The position numbers and the translations under genes were made by a program. Below are positions 17,794 through 25,207 of a stretch of DNA of 64,000 bases, piece after piece. A model generated the notes under the pieces. It was not told where the DNA came from, did no database searches, and saw only the letters and a list, made by a program, of their open reading frames with translations. This stretch comes from Beijerinckia indica subsp. indica ATCC 9039 (GTDB taxonomy: Bacteria > Pseudomonadota > Alphaproteobacteria > Rhizobiales > Beijerinckiaceae). Within the stretch, counting starts at the first letter, position 1, and every line of letters starts with the position of its first letter. The stretch lies in contig NC_010581.1 of the NCBI RefSeq assembly GCF_000019845.1, forward strand, positions 3,603,501 to 3,667,500, in the 5' to 3' direction.

Positions 17794-18072
17794 TCAAGCC
17801 ATCACCTTGGCGACCAGATCCGGGTGCATTCCTATAACCCGAATATAGGCGATAGCGAAATCTGGCGCTGTAGCTCTGGCTTGTTCCCAATCGCGCAACG
17901 TGCCGACGGGAACACGGAAGCGGCTGGCAAATTCAGCTTGCGATAGGCCTAGAGCTGTCCTTGTCTTGCGGATCATCCTGGCGCGTTGGCCGCGATCCAT
18001 CGCCTCGGGGCTCACATCGAAATCTTCGATGTCGGCAGGATCAGCCGGGAGAGTGATATGCTCTTTCTTCAC
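17794..18072 (-). CDS. XRE-type helix-turn-helix regulator next to brnTA
   Basis: 92 residues from GTG 18072 with GGAG eleven bases upstream. After an acidic N-terminus, RMIRKTRTALGLSQAEFASRFRVPVGTLRDWEQARATAP is a clear XRE domain, ending in AIAYIRVIGMHPDLVAKVMA. This layout occurs in HigA/MqsA-like antitoxins and in regulators beside toxin genes. It lies 74 bases downstream of brnA on the same strand and may be co-transcribed, but no separate toxin gene adjoins it. Confidence 0.7.
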   Translation of the reverse strand: MKKEHITLPADPADIEDFDVSPEAMDRGQRARMIRKTRTALGLSQAEFASRFRVPVGTLRDWEQARATAPDFAIAYIRVIGMHPDLVAKVMA

Positions 18073-18145
18073 CTTTGTTGCTCCTTCTCCCGGAAATGAA
18101 GCGGGGAAGATCGTTTCGCCAAACAAAGGACGCACAAGGGCCCTT

Positions 18146-18451
18146 TTACCTCTGTTTTCCCTCGACAAACTCTCTAAGAACATCATTCACGCGCGATTGC
18201 CAGCCGCTTCCGGTCGCGCGGAGCTTTTGCAGGACATCAATATCGATCCGTATTGAGACCGCTTCTTTTTTCTTTAGAGGGCCACGTCGGCGGATTGTTT
18301 CCGCAAGATGCGGGAATACCTCAGCAAAGGGACGGGCATTAGCCAATTCCTCATCTGTTGGTTCAAAATCATCAGGATCGGAGGCAATTTGGTCCTGAAT
18401 CTTTGCTTCCTCGGCATCACCAAGGCGCCGAATCCTAGAATGCTTGGGCAT
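18146..18451 (-). CDS. brnA: BrnA-family antitoxin (DUF4415)
   Basis: 101 residues from ATG 18451, preceded by AAGGAAAGGAA. The C-terminus (RRRGPLKKKEAVSIRIDIDVLQKLRATGSGWQSRVNDVLREFVEG) is the ribbon-helix-helix module of BrnA antitoxins, which bind their own promoter and neutralise BrnT. The start overlaps the toxin end by 17 bases, as usual. It sits behind dyad operators at 18699-18742. Confidence 0.85.
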   Translation of the reverse strand: MPKHSRIRRLGDAEEAKIQDQIASDPDDFEPTDEELANARPFAEVFPHLAETIRRRGPLKKKEAVSIRIDIDVLQKLRATGSGWQSRVNDVLREFVEGKQR

Positions 18452-18692
18452 AGGCGTTCCTTTCCTTGCGGCTAGCATGACGCATGCTGATGATCGAAAT
18501 GGCCTCGGTGCCGAGCGGCAGGAAGACAACTGAAATTGGCTCGTCGTCGATTATTCCAATCGCCATGAAGCGATTGTTCTTGGCCTGGACGATCAGGGCG
18601 GCTTCGAAGAATTCCTCCGTCACGTTCGCGAAGTCCATTCCTCTCGTCTTGAGAGTGTTTTGGCGCTTCGGCTCGTCCCAGAGAATTTCCAT
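18435..18692 (-). CDS. brnT: BrnT-family ribonuclease toxin
   Basis: 85 residues. WDEPKRQNTLKTRGMDFANV at the start and ISIISMRHASRKERNAYAQAF at the end are the hallmarks of BrnT, an RNase toxin with a RelE-like fold. It is full length and the key C-terminal R-x-ASRKER box is intact, so it could be active. First gene of the operon, with brnA overlapping. Such pairs stabilise plasmids and prophages. Confidence 0.85.
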   Translation of the reverse strand: MEILWDEPKRQNTLKTRGMDFANVTEEFFEAALIVQAKNNRFMAIGIIDDEPISVVFLPLGTEAISIISMRHASRKERNAYAQAF

Positions 18693-18698
18693 GAATTC

Positions 18699-18742
18699 GT
18701 ATATACAAGTTATTTAGATCAATGTCAATCTTGTATATACAA
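18699..18742. promoter_or_regulatory. Paired palindromic operators of brnTA
   Basis: GTATATACAAG (18699-18709) and CTTGTATATAC (18730-18740) are inverted copies. The second lies in TTGTATATACAA, itself a palindrome. They begin seven bases upstream of the brnT start and probably overlap its promoter; BrnA is the expected ligand. Confidence 0.65.
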
Positions 18743-18972
18743 ATCATCTCGATAAATAGATTTTGCCCCTCAGACCGCAAAAGCAATTGCTACGGATTTG
18801 GCAGAGCAAACGGATAAGCAAAATCCCACGATTGCTCTAACGAGCAAACAAACGCACGTCGGTTCCGAACTGATGGGGAACCAGTTCGGAAATTTGCCCG
18901 CTGATGGAGAGGAGGGTTAACCCGAGATCAAACCTGGGGGTTAAACGGGGGGATAAAGCCCAGAAACCAGAA

Positions 18973-19014
18973 TGTTTCTCCTAGCGGAGAAACAAATGCC
19001 CGCGTGAGGCGGGC
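18973..19014. terminator. Two consecutive hairpins after the DUF2335 gene
   Basis: TGTTTCTCC-TAGC-GGAGAAACA (18973-18994) and GCCCGC-GTGAG-GCGGGC (18998-19014). They follow the minus-strand gene that ends at 19041. The rest of the gap 18743-18972 holds only a loose TTAACCC/GGGTTAA pair at about 18916-18943 and no gene. Confidence 0.55.
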
Positions 19015-19040
19015 TTAATACAAGTAGAATTTAAATTCTT

Positions 19041-19478
19041 CTATGTAGATTTTTCGTTAGCTTGTTTTTCTTTTTGCTCTTTATTTAAAAAGGCAGCTAT
19101 TCCACTGATTACGGTAGTTGTTCCAATGACAACAGCAGTTTTAAACGCTCCGAGATAAAGCGCATAGCATGTCACGCCAAAAGCAGCTATTGAGAACAGA
19201 CCAGCCAAAACCTGTCCGATGTGTCCTTCACGGACCCTGAATCTTGATTCACGATCTTCTTGCTTGCGTCTATGCTCAGCCTCTTTAACAAATTCGCCAA
19301 AGATCAAGCTAGCGCTTCCAGGAAGGATCTGTTCAAAAGCTTCTAGCGATTGAGGTGGCGGCAAAGGGCCAGACCAACCGCTAGCGAAAATATATTCTTC
19401 GCGCTCGGCAACTTGATTGGGAGGTTGAATTTTCTCGATAGAGTTTTGAGAGCTATTTTCGCTTAAATCATTTGACAC
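19041..19478 (-). CDS. DUF2335 membrane protein
   Basis: 145 residues. SGPLPPPQSLEAFEQILPGSASLIFGEFVKEAEHRRKQED is the DUF2335 signature. Two membrane helices follow (about 87-107 and 110-130: VLAGLFSIAAFGVTCYALYL, AVVIGTTTVISGIAAFL), then a Lys-rich tail. Function unknown; the family is common on mobile elements and beside toxin-antitoxin genes. Last of four overlapping minus-strand genes. Confidence 0.75.
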   Translation of the reverse strand: MSNDLSENSSQNSIEKIQPPNQVAEREEYIFASGWSGPLPPPQSLEAFEQILPGSASLIFGEFVKEAEHRRKQEDRESRFRVREGHIGQVLAGLFSIAAFGVTCYALYLGAFKTAVVIGTTTVISGIAAFLNKEQKEKQANEKST

Positions 19479-19683
19479 GCTTCATCTTCCTTACGCGCGT
19501 CTCTGCGCGGTGAAGATCACGCCCAAGCTTGACCCAATCTCCTCGAAGGGCGCTCGCCGCGGTCGGCGCTCGTTTCGGCAAAACAGTCCTCTTCTGGCCT
19601 AATGAACCAAGTTGAGCAAACCCGTCCATTACCGAAGCTGAAAGGCTAGACAATCTTGTCATCAGTTCATGCGCGTGAGCCAT
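19468..19683 (-). CDS. Small basic protein of unknown function
   Basis: 71 residues from ATG 19683, four bases after the preceding stop and with AAGG upstream; its end overlaps the DUF2335 start by 11 bases. Helical N-terminus (HELMTRLSSLSASVMDGFAQLG) and a very basic C-terminus (RDLHRAETRVRKMKRVK). No family recognised. Confidence 0.5.
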   Translation of the reverse strand: MAHAHELMTRLSSLSASVMDGFAQLGSLGQKRTVLPKRAPTAASALRGDWVKLGRDLHRAETRVRKMKRVK

Positions 19684-19687
19684 GACC

Positions 19688-19873
19688 TTATCCTTTCCAA
19701 AGTCCTCCACTCGTTTCATATGAGACGAGGTTTTCGTCAAGCTGGTCAAACGTCGCCTCCCTTATATGGGATTGCGCATTGTACCAAGCAAAAATTGTCC
19801 CATGGATTAATAGGTATGCCGCATTCGCATCGTCCGCTTGGGCGCTATGCATCGAATATCGCTCACCCGTCAT
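19688..19873 (-). CDS. Small protein of unknown function
   Basis: 61 residues from ATG 19873 (ATG 19852 is an alternative). HSAQADDANAAYLLIHGT and IREATFDQLDENLVSYE suggest an amphipathic helical protein. It overlaps the upstream gene by 11 bases and ends four bases before the next start, which supports real translation. Confidence 0.5.
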   Translation of the reverse strand: MTGERYSMHSAQADDANAAYLLIHGTIFAWYNAQSHIREATFDQLDENLVSYETSGGLWKG

Positions 19874-20102
19874 ATTTCCCGACGACGGGCAAAGCGCGCG
19901 GGCGGCCAATCCTCAGCCGATTCCCCGGCCATTGAGGACGGATCACGTCGCAGTCGCCGTGTCGTTCTACGGAATAGCCTGCGGCGTGGATTTTCTCGCC
20001 GTCAGTCGGCCACTGCTTATAGGCTGGCTGGAAAGCAGGCCGGTGATAGGCCTCCAATGCTACCCTCGGCGAGAAGCTTCTTATCTGCCTTCTCCAATCC
20101 AT
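19863..20102 (-). CDS. Small basic protein of unknown function
   Basis: 79 residues, ATG 20102 with GGAGAAAG nine bases upstream, the best ribosome site in this group. Rich in Arg, Pro and aromatic residues (RSFSPRVALEAYHRPAFQP). First of four tightly packed minus-strand genes leading to the DUF2335 protein. No family recognised. Confidence 0.5.
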   Translation of the reverse strand: MDWRRQIRSFSPRVALEAYHRPAFQPAYKQWPTDGEKIHAAGYSVERHGDCDVIRPQWPGNRLRIGRPRALPVVGKYDG

Positions 20103-20256
20103 CGTTTTTCTTTCTCCGAGATTGCAGGCGGTCCGATCGCTAGATCGGGCAAGCCGCGCTGGCGACTGAAGCGGGGTTAGTACTGGCTAATAAGCATCGT
20201 TGAAGCCCCTTTGAATTCCCTTTGATTACCCTTTGATCTATCATTGATGTTGCAAA

Positions 20257-21321
20257 CTAGCCGTAACTGCCTGTTTTTAACGATGGAGCAGAGATCGATT
20301 TGCCCGCCTGGACATCAGCCTCAAGTCGCGCATATTCCTTGGTCCAAGATTCCCATTTGGCTGGATCATACCAAGAGGCTGTGGCTTTGGTTCGGGCCCG
20401 ATAGGTCAGTCTCACCAGCCCAACAAGCTGCACATTGGCCAGGTGCCTCTGGACAGGAATGAGCCAAGTTCCCGAACCGTCAATTTGCTTTTGCTGCCAT
20501 TCGGCGAGCATCGCATAGGCTGCTCGATGGGCAGCGCCGGTTATTCCGTTTTCGCCAGGCTCCCCGTTTTGCATTGCATAGGGATGGATGATCTCGCCTT
20601 CGTTGGTGTCCGCATCGATCAGATGACCAACGAACCGTACAAGCCCAATTTGCTCAAGGACCTTGAGAGCATCCCAGAACACCTGCCAGCCAGGATCGCG
20701 GTTGACCTTCTCCCCGTTCACCTCGACGGTTTCTACCTTGCCCTTCAAATGAGGCTTGGCAAGTGGCTCTGGCCACACGCTTAAAGTTCCGGGCTTGAAT
20801 CCCCAGATAACAAGCGGACCATATTCCGCGACCTTGGTGCGTGTATATTCTTTCCGCAGTTTCCGCCAATGGATGCCGCAATCCAATTGCAGGGACTGTG
20901 CATGGTAGAGCTCAATGAACAGCCTGATCGCCGCTGGATTCTGTGTCTGCCGGACCAGCTCTATCGGAGGAGTCTCGCCTGATGCTCCATCAATGAGAGA
21001 ATTTGGAAGCCAGATCCAATCTGGATTGTCTTCATCGCCTGTAAGGAAGTAGCGCGGTTTCGATCCGCCCTTATCCTGCCGGACAAGACTTGCATCGATC
21101 AGAGCCTGAATTGCAGCCTTTGCGCGGTGGCGTGCGATGTTGGTTCGCTCTTCGATCGCATGCGTGGACCATGACGTGGTGCGCTGATCTCGCAAAGTGC
21201 CACGTGCCATCACGAGATAGGAAACGGCAGGGTTTATCCCCAAGGCGCATACTTTGGCCCATGATTGCTTATCGATCGCAAAAAATCCGCCGTGACAAAG
21301 TAGAACGGGATTATTGTCCAT
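20257..21321 (-). CDS. Winged-helix phage protein, possible replication initiator
   Basis: 354 residues, ATG 21321 after AAGGAA. The N-terminal 90 residues (AVSYLVMARGTLRDQRTTSWSTHAIEERTNIARHRAKAAIQALIDASLVRQ) form a winged helix-turn-helix like those of phage replication initiators. The middle (AIRLFIELYHAQSL, EYGPLVIWGFKP) and C-terminus have no motif I recognise. It lies alone between two gaps, divergent from the RMF-like gene. A DNA-binding role is likely; initiator activity is inference. Confidence 0.55.
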   Translation of the reverse strand: MDNNPVLLCHGGFFAIDKQSWAKVCALGINPAVSYLVMARGTLRDQRTTSWSTHAIEERTNIARHRAKAAIQALIDASLVRQDKGGSKPRYFLTGDEDNPDWIWLPNSLIDGASGETPPIELVRQTQNPAAIRLFIELYHAQSLQLDCGIHWRKLRKEYTRTKVAEYGPLVIWGFKPGTLSVWPEPLAKPHLKGKVETVEVNGEKVNRDPGWQVFWDALKVLEQIGLVRFVGHLIDADTNEGEIIHPYAMQNGEPGENGITGAAHRAAYAMLAEWQQKQIDGSGTWLIPVQRHLANVQLVGLVRLTYRARTKATASWYDPAKWESWTKEYARLEADVQAGKSISAPSLKTGSYG

Positions 21322-21403
21322 CCCTTCAGTTTCCTTAATCTTTGAGCCCTTTGTTGCTCGAAAAAAATGCGCATATCTCGATCGCGCTCGCTATATTATT
21401 ATT

Positions 21404-21604
21404 ATGAACAGCATGAGGGCCGAGACAAACATGACCAAAAAGACAGAACTCGAATATTTTGATGAAGGCAGGGAGGCTCGATGGAATGATAAGCCACAGT
21501 CAGTCAACCCCTATTCAGCTTCATCAAACAGCCATTACCAGTGGGATGAAGGCTGGCGCAGCGCAGATAATCCAGATTGGGATGAAAAGGACGATAATTC
21601 TTAG
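21404..21604 (+). CDS. RMF/CrpP-like small protein
   Basis: 66 residues from ATG 21404 (ATG 21431 is possible). ELEYFDEGREARWNDKPQSVNPY, then QWDEGWRSADN, shares the spacing of ribosome modulation factor and CrpP proteins (GxxAxxxxxPxxxNPY...WxxGWxxA), small factors that bind ribosomes. Very acidic C-terminus, unlike RMF of enterobacteria. TATATT precedes it as a possible -10. Prophage members of this family are known, but their function is mostly untested. Confidence 0.6.
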   Translation: MNSMRAETNMTKKTELEYFDEGREARWNDKPQSVNPYSASSNSHYQWDEGWRSADNPDWDEKDDNS

Positions 21605-21633
21605 TCTATGTGAACAATTTCTATTTTTCGATC

Positions 21634-21661
21634 AGTGCGGCGTAATGTAAAATGCCGCACT
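21634..21661 (+). terminator. Hairpin after the RMF-like gene
   Basis: AGTGCGGC and GCCGCACT pair over a 12-base loop, 30 bases after the stop codon. No T-run, so a weak terminator at best. The rest of 21605-21793 has nothing recognisable. Confidence 0.45.
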
Positions 21662-21793
21662 GAAGCCAGCCTCACAGGCTTATCGGCATTCTGCTTTTAT
21701 CAGCTTGATTCAGCCGCGCGCAGGGCCGTCGCTATTCTACCGATGAACTCGACGCCAGTTTTAGCGGGCTTTCATATGTTATGAGTGCCCTCC

Positions 21794-22784
21794 CTATTCG
21801 AATTCATCCACCATCTTTGCTTCGCTCGGCAGCGTTGCTCGGATTGTCGCAGTCAATCTGTTGGCTATATTATCTAAATTGTTGATATCCCAAACAATTG
21901 TCACGAGATGGCTTGTATCGAAATGTATCTTGCGACGGCCTTCTTCATCAATCTCATCCCATTCCTTTTTCCGACAGGTGTAAATTACAGGTCGCCCGAG
22001 TCCTTCAGCAAACCCAGCCTCCCAATAGGCACCATTATTCGCATGTGTGAGGTCGCAATTACGAAACGTGATGTTCGTAAAGCAACACGAAGCTGGTCAT
22101 CTATAAGACCAGCAGGCTGACTATCGGTCAAAAGTTTCAATTCAAACCCAGAACGCGCCACGGCCGGTTTAAAGCATGCATCAACTACGGAATTGAGTTC
22201 CTCATCACCGAATTTCATTGCCATGAATGCTGTATGGCTTGTGATCTGTGCATGCTTGATAGCTTCGTACCGTTCCCAGCCCGCCATAGTAAGACGTGCT
22301 GCTGGCTTGAAATTTAGCGGTCCTATGAACTCTATGAATAGCTTCACCGCATCTTGATTAAGCAACCATCTGAGACCGGTGTCTGGAGGTGAGCGTACTG
22401 CTACAAGTATCGCCCCGATCCATGCGGAGATTTCCGGAACAGATAGTTCTGTAGACCGCGCAGGCGTAGTTTGATGATCACCGATCCACCTGATTAATCT
22501 GTCTGCTTGCTCTATGGGTGACGGTAGCGGTTCATCCAATTGCCATAGTCCGAGATCTTTATATCTTAAATAGACAATTTTTTTTCATGCTGATACATAC
22601 AACGAAGACGATGGCATAAGACGGAACGACGTTGCGGATCAGAATAATAAGACCCAAATCCATTTGATAATTCAACGCCCAATACGAATTGCCCGCACCA
22701 AGCACAATCGTAACTTGTATTAGGGAAAAACATTCCTCTTTCTGGTTCTTTTAAGAGTGCTTCATTGCAAACTGGACATCGCAT
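21794..22784 (-). pseudogene. Zinc-ribbon + nucleoside deoxyribosyltransferase-like protein, two frameshifts
   Basis: Read on the minus strand from ATG 22784: MRCPVCNEALLK...CAWCGQF (a four-Cys zinc ribbon) runs to a run of eight A. There the frame breaks; one more A gives KKIVYLRYKDLGLWQLDEP and then IEQADRLIRWIGD. Further on AMKFGDEELNSVVDACFKPAVARSGFELKLL leads to SRFVIA, where one base is missing from GCGAC. The corrected frame reads DLTHANNGAYWEAGFAEGLGRPVIYTCRK and ends at 21794. The C-terminal part resembles the nucleoside 2-deoxyribosyltransferase/TIR-like fold used in sensing and defence proteins. About 330 residues if intact. Confidence 0.7.
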
Positions 22785-22790
22785 ATCGGA

Positions 22791-22862
22791 TTAAGCCCTT
22801 CCCTTCCTCAACCGCACGCCATGGCCTTCCCCATTTTCCTCGACGAAGATCACGCCGGCCGA
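22791..22862 (-). pseudogene. C-terminal remnant of an XRE regulator
   Basis: The last 23 codons before TAA at 22791 read SAGVIFVEENGEGHGVRLRK, nearly the same as AAGVEFIAENGGGAGVRLRK in the neighbouring XRE protein (22910-23563). The N-terminal HTH part is missing. Relic of a second copy or of a recombination event. Confidence 0.55.
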
Positions 22863-22909
22863 TTTGTTGTCATCATTGTCGTCAATACAATGCAAGGCGA
22901 AAGAGAAGC

Positions 22910-23563
22910 TCAACTTTTGCTTTGGTCATGCGTATCTACGAATTTGATGTCTTCACATAGAACCGTCCGACCATTCTCCTTGAAGCTCCAGAACTCAATT
23001 ATGTTGTCTTCTGGAATTTGGAAGTTACGCTGCCTGAGTGCGTCGGCGTCTTTGGCATGGAGTCTGCCCTTAGTCCCGTGACTTGCGGTACCATCAGCAT
23101 TAACGATAACAAGTTCTTGGCCTTTTCGACCTAGCACATGAGCATGAGGTTGACCGCCCTTGAGATGAGTTGGTTGATCGATACGAATATTTTTGTCGTA
23201 TCTGCCTGGAATCCACAGGCCTTCAACAAGTTTCTCGCATGTATTCTGCGACGAAGGCCAAGTGGAAATAATACGGATTTCCGGCAACTCCACGATATCG
23301 ATAATCTGCCTCATCGACGGAGTTTTATTTTCGATATTCTGCTTTCTCAACCTCACTCCCGCGCCCCCGCCATTCTCTGCGATGAACTCGACGCCGGCGG
23401 CTTCTAGGGCGCGACGCATTACCTCGAGCGTGGCTCTCTGCGGGCTCGATTTCTCATTCTCAAAATTCCGAACGGTCACTGAGCTGACGGATGCCAGTTC
23501 AGCGAGTTTGTCTTGGTTCAAATTGAGAAGGCCACGAGCGGCCCGGCATTGTGCAGGTGTCAT
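22910..23563 (-). CDS. XRE-family repressor of the element
   Basis: 217 residues. N-terminal HTH (QCRAARGLLNLNQDKLAELASVSSVTVRNFENEKSSP, then LEVMRRALEAAGVEFIAENGGGAGVRLRK) is followed by a linker and a C-terminal domain (LKGGQPHAHVLGRKGQELVIVNADG) that I do not recognise; it is not an S24 peptidase. Divergent from the early operon at 23675, with inverted-repeat sites between them, so it is the likely lysogeny-type repressor. ATG 23563. Confidence 0.75.
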   Translation of the reverse strand: MTPAQCRAARGLLNLNQDKLAELASVSSVTVRNFENEKSSPQRATLEVMRRALEAAGVEFIAENGGGAGVRLRKQNIENKTPSMRQIIDIVELPEIRIISTWPSSQNTCEKLVEGLWIPGRYDKNIRIDQPTHLKGGQPHAHVLGRKGQELVIVNADGTASHGTKGRLHAKDADALRQRNFQIPEDNIIEFWSFKENGRTVLCEDIKFVDTHDQSKS

Positions 23564-23582
23564 GCGAGCACCCTAACGAAAC

Positions 23583-23661
23583 TTTCGAAAAACGCAATTA
23601 GTAGCGAAAACCAATTTGACTTATGTTTTTCGAAATACTAAATTCCTGTCGTTTTCCGAAA
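23583..23661. promoter_or_regulatory. Operator region of the repressor / early-operon switch
   Basis: TTTCGAAAAAC (23583-23593) and its exact reverse complement GTTTTTCGAAA (23625-23635) lie 42 bp apart, four helical turns. A third, one-mismatch copy GTTTTCCGAAA is at 23651-23661, next to the ribosome site of the rightward operon. It fits a repressor that controls both promoters. Confidence 0.65.
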
Positions 23662-23674
23662 GGAGTTGTGCCCA

Positions 23675-24112
23675 ATGCCGAACGCACCCGTCACGGCAGC
23701 CGCTGCCGGCTTGCCAAATTCCCGCCGAGACTTCCTCGAGAAGATGATCCAGGCCACGGCCGGTGCAAGTCTGGCCTATGCCGCTGCCAGCGTCGTCAAG
23801 GCCCATGCCGAGCCAGTTCACGATCCCCTGCTTGAGACCATCCGCGCTTATGAGGCAGGTGCGGCCGCTTTTAACGCTATCCCGATCGGGGCGCTCAACT
23901 TCGAAAACGAAGATCAACTTATCGACGACACCTTCGGGCGCCATCAAGACCGCCTGTTTGCCTGGAAGACGCCAGCAAGAACTCGCGAAGGCGCGATGGC
24001 GGCGCTCCGGTTAGCCAAGAAGGAGATGGAGGATACCTCCGAGTTGGGCTACCCGCTGCTCCTCGCCGCGCTCGCCTATTTCGAAGCTGAGGAAGCGGAG
24101 GCACGGTCATGA
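23675..24112 (+). CDS. Tat-signal-bearing protein of unknown function
   Basis: 145 residues, ATG 23675 after AAGGAG. SRRDFLEKMIQATAGASLAYAAASVVKAHA is a twin-arginine-type signal. The mature part is helical (LLETIRAYEAGAAAFNAIP, ALRLAKKEMEDTSELGYPLLL). First gene of an ATGA-coupled operon under the repressor. Similar small proteins occur in alphaproteobacterial prophages; I know no function. Export by Tat is inference. Confidence 0.6.
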   Translation: MPNAPVTAAAAGLPNSRRDFLEKMIQATAGASLAYAAASVVKAHAEPVHDPLLETIRAYEAGAAAFNAIPIGALNFENEDQLIDDTFGRHQDRLFAWKTPARTREGAMAALRLAKKEMEDTSELGYPLLLAALAYFEAEEAEARS

Positions 24113-24513
24113 ACACGGCCTCCCTGCCTCTCCTGCGCGCCCTGCCGCTCTTCACCGATCTGCCGGCCGGCCACAAGGCCGTGCTGGTTCGTCAGGATGA
24201 TTTCGAGCCACATCTTCGCATTGGTGAGTTCGCCGTGGTCGATACGACCGACAAGGACGTCGCCTATGGCGAGCTCTACATGCTCTGCTTTCGGCGCGGC
24301 TTGCGTATCGTGCAGCCCTATAAATTTCCTTCGTCCATACCAGACGTTGGGGTTTGGTTTCGCTTTGCCATGCCGGCGCCGGGCCGAACGGTCATGGCGG
24401 ATGGACCGCTCAAATTCGAGTGCTGGCCGGAGAAATGTTTCGGGCGAATCGTCGGCTTGTTCGAGCCGCTCGAAACCGTCGCCCATGGCAGCTCCCTCTA
24501 TCGGGAGGCCTGA
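24109..24513 (+). CDS. Uncharacterised protein with S24-like segment
   Basis: 134 residues, overlapping the previous gene by ATGA. FEPHLRIGEFAVVDTTDKDVAYGELYMLCFRRGLRIVQPY recalls the beta-rich core of LexA/S24-type domains, but no Ser-Lys catalytic pair is evident. Likely a small beta-barrel protein; function unknown. Confidence 0.5.
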   Translation: MNTASLPLLRALPLFTDLPAGHKAVLVRQDDFEPHLRIGEFAVVDTTDKDVAYGELYMLCFRRGLRIVQPYKFPSSIPDVGVWFRFAMPAPGRTVMADGPLKFECWPEKCFGRIVGLFEPLETVAHGSSLYREA

Positions 24514-24515
24514 TC

Positions 24516-24800
24516 ATGCCGACAAGCCTGCCACCACGCGTTGAACCTCGCCCCGACGAGGATAGCGAATGCCTCGAGGCCATCGGCCTGACGCTCTTCT
24601 ATCTTGGCGGATGCGTCTTCTACGCCTGCCTGATCGTCGGCTGGTCCGTGAAGAAGCTTGTGACCGATCGGGAACTGCCTGGCCTTCTCGTCTCCCTCTG
24701 CCGCTCATGGCTCGCGTGCTGCTGCTTCTGGCTCGCTCGCAAACTGCTCAAATTCGGCGTGTTCCTCGCGCCCTACGTCGAAGGGAAGAACAATGTCTGA
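24516..24800 (+). CDS. Small membrane protein
   Basis: 94 residues, ATG 24516 after GGGAGG. Two hydrophobic helices (GLTLFYLGGCVFYACLIVGW at about 24-43 and VSLCRSWLACCCFWLARKLL at about 59-78), rich in Cys. No family recognised. Translationally linked to the next gene, which starts eight bases before its end. Confidence 0.55.
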   Translation: MPTSLPPRVEPRPDEDSECLEAIGLTLFYLGGCVFYACLIVGWSVKKLVTDRELPGLLVSLCRSWLACCCFWLARKLLKFGVFLAPYVEGKNNV

Positions 24801-24996
24801 ATTGCTCGCCATTCATGACAAGATCTGCAAGGCAAAGGACCTCGTCGAAGTGACCTTTATGGCAGTGGATTGGCTGGATGAAGGGAGAGAGAAAAATGCT
24901 TTGGCTGCGGTTCTAAATGTCATCTCCGACACTTTGAAGGAGGCGGAGGAGAAGATTTCGGCCTGCCGGACCGGGAAAGGCCAAGCCCATGGCTAA
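24793..24996 (+). CDS. Small helical protein 1 of early operon
   Basis: 67 residues. SELLAIHDKICKAKDLVEVTF, then AALAAVLNVISD-type helices and a short basic tail. Overlaps both neighbours. Size and helix pattern are like the next two products, so the three may be distant paralogues; sequence identity is too low to be sure. Confidence 0.5.
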   Translation: MSELLAIHDKICKAKDLVEVTFMAVDWLDEGREKNALAAVLNVISDTLKEAEEKISACRTGKGQAHG

Positions 24997-25207
24997 TTAT
25001 TCGCTCAAGATCAGTGATCTGGACCATCGGATTTTCATGGCTATCGGACTCGCAAGAGCCGGAGAGCTTGCCGTGAGACAAGTCGAAACCACTGAAACGA
25101 CGCGTGTCTTGGAGTCGGTCTTCGACGCCATTTTCACCCACCTCAAACCGATCGCGGATGAACTCGAGGAAGACCTGGATCGCAAGGGAGCGAGCAACCA
25201 TGGCTAA
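24989..25207 (+). CDS. Small helical protein 2 of early operon
   Basis: 72 residues. LKISDLDHRIFMAIGLARAGELAV, then VLESVFDAIFTHLKPIADELEEDL. Overlaps both neighbours by eight bases. All-helical; no family recognised. Confidence 0.5.
   Translation: MANYSLKISDLDHRIFMAIGLARAGELAVRQVETTETTRVLESVFDAIFTHLKPIADELEEDLDRKGASNHG

Noticed and set aside
23138..23576. Plus-strand frames opposite the XRE repressor
   Set aside because: Antisense to a clear HTH protein; no own features.
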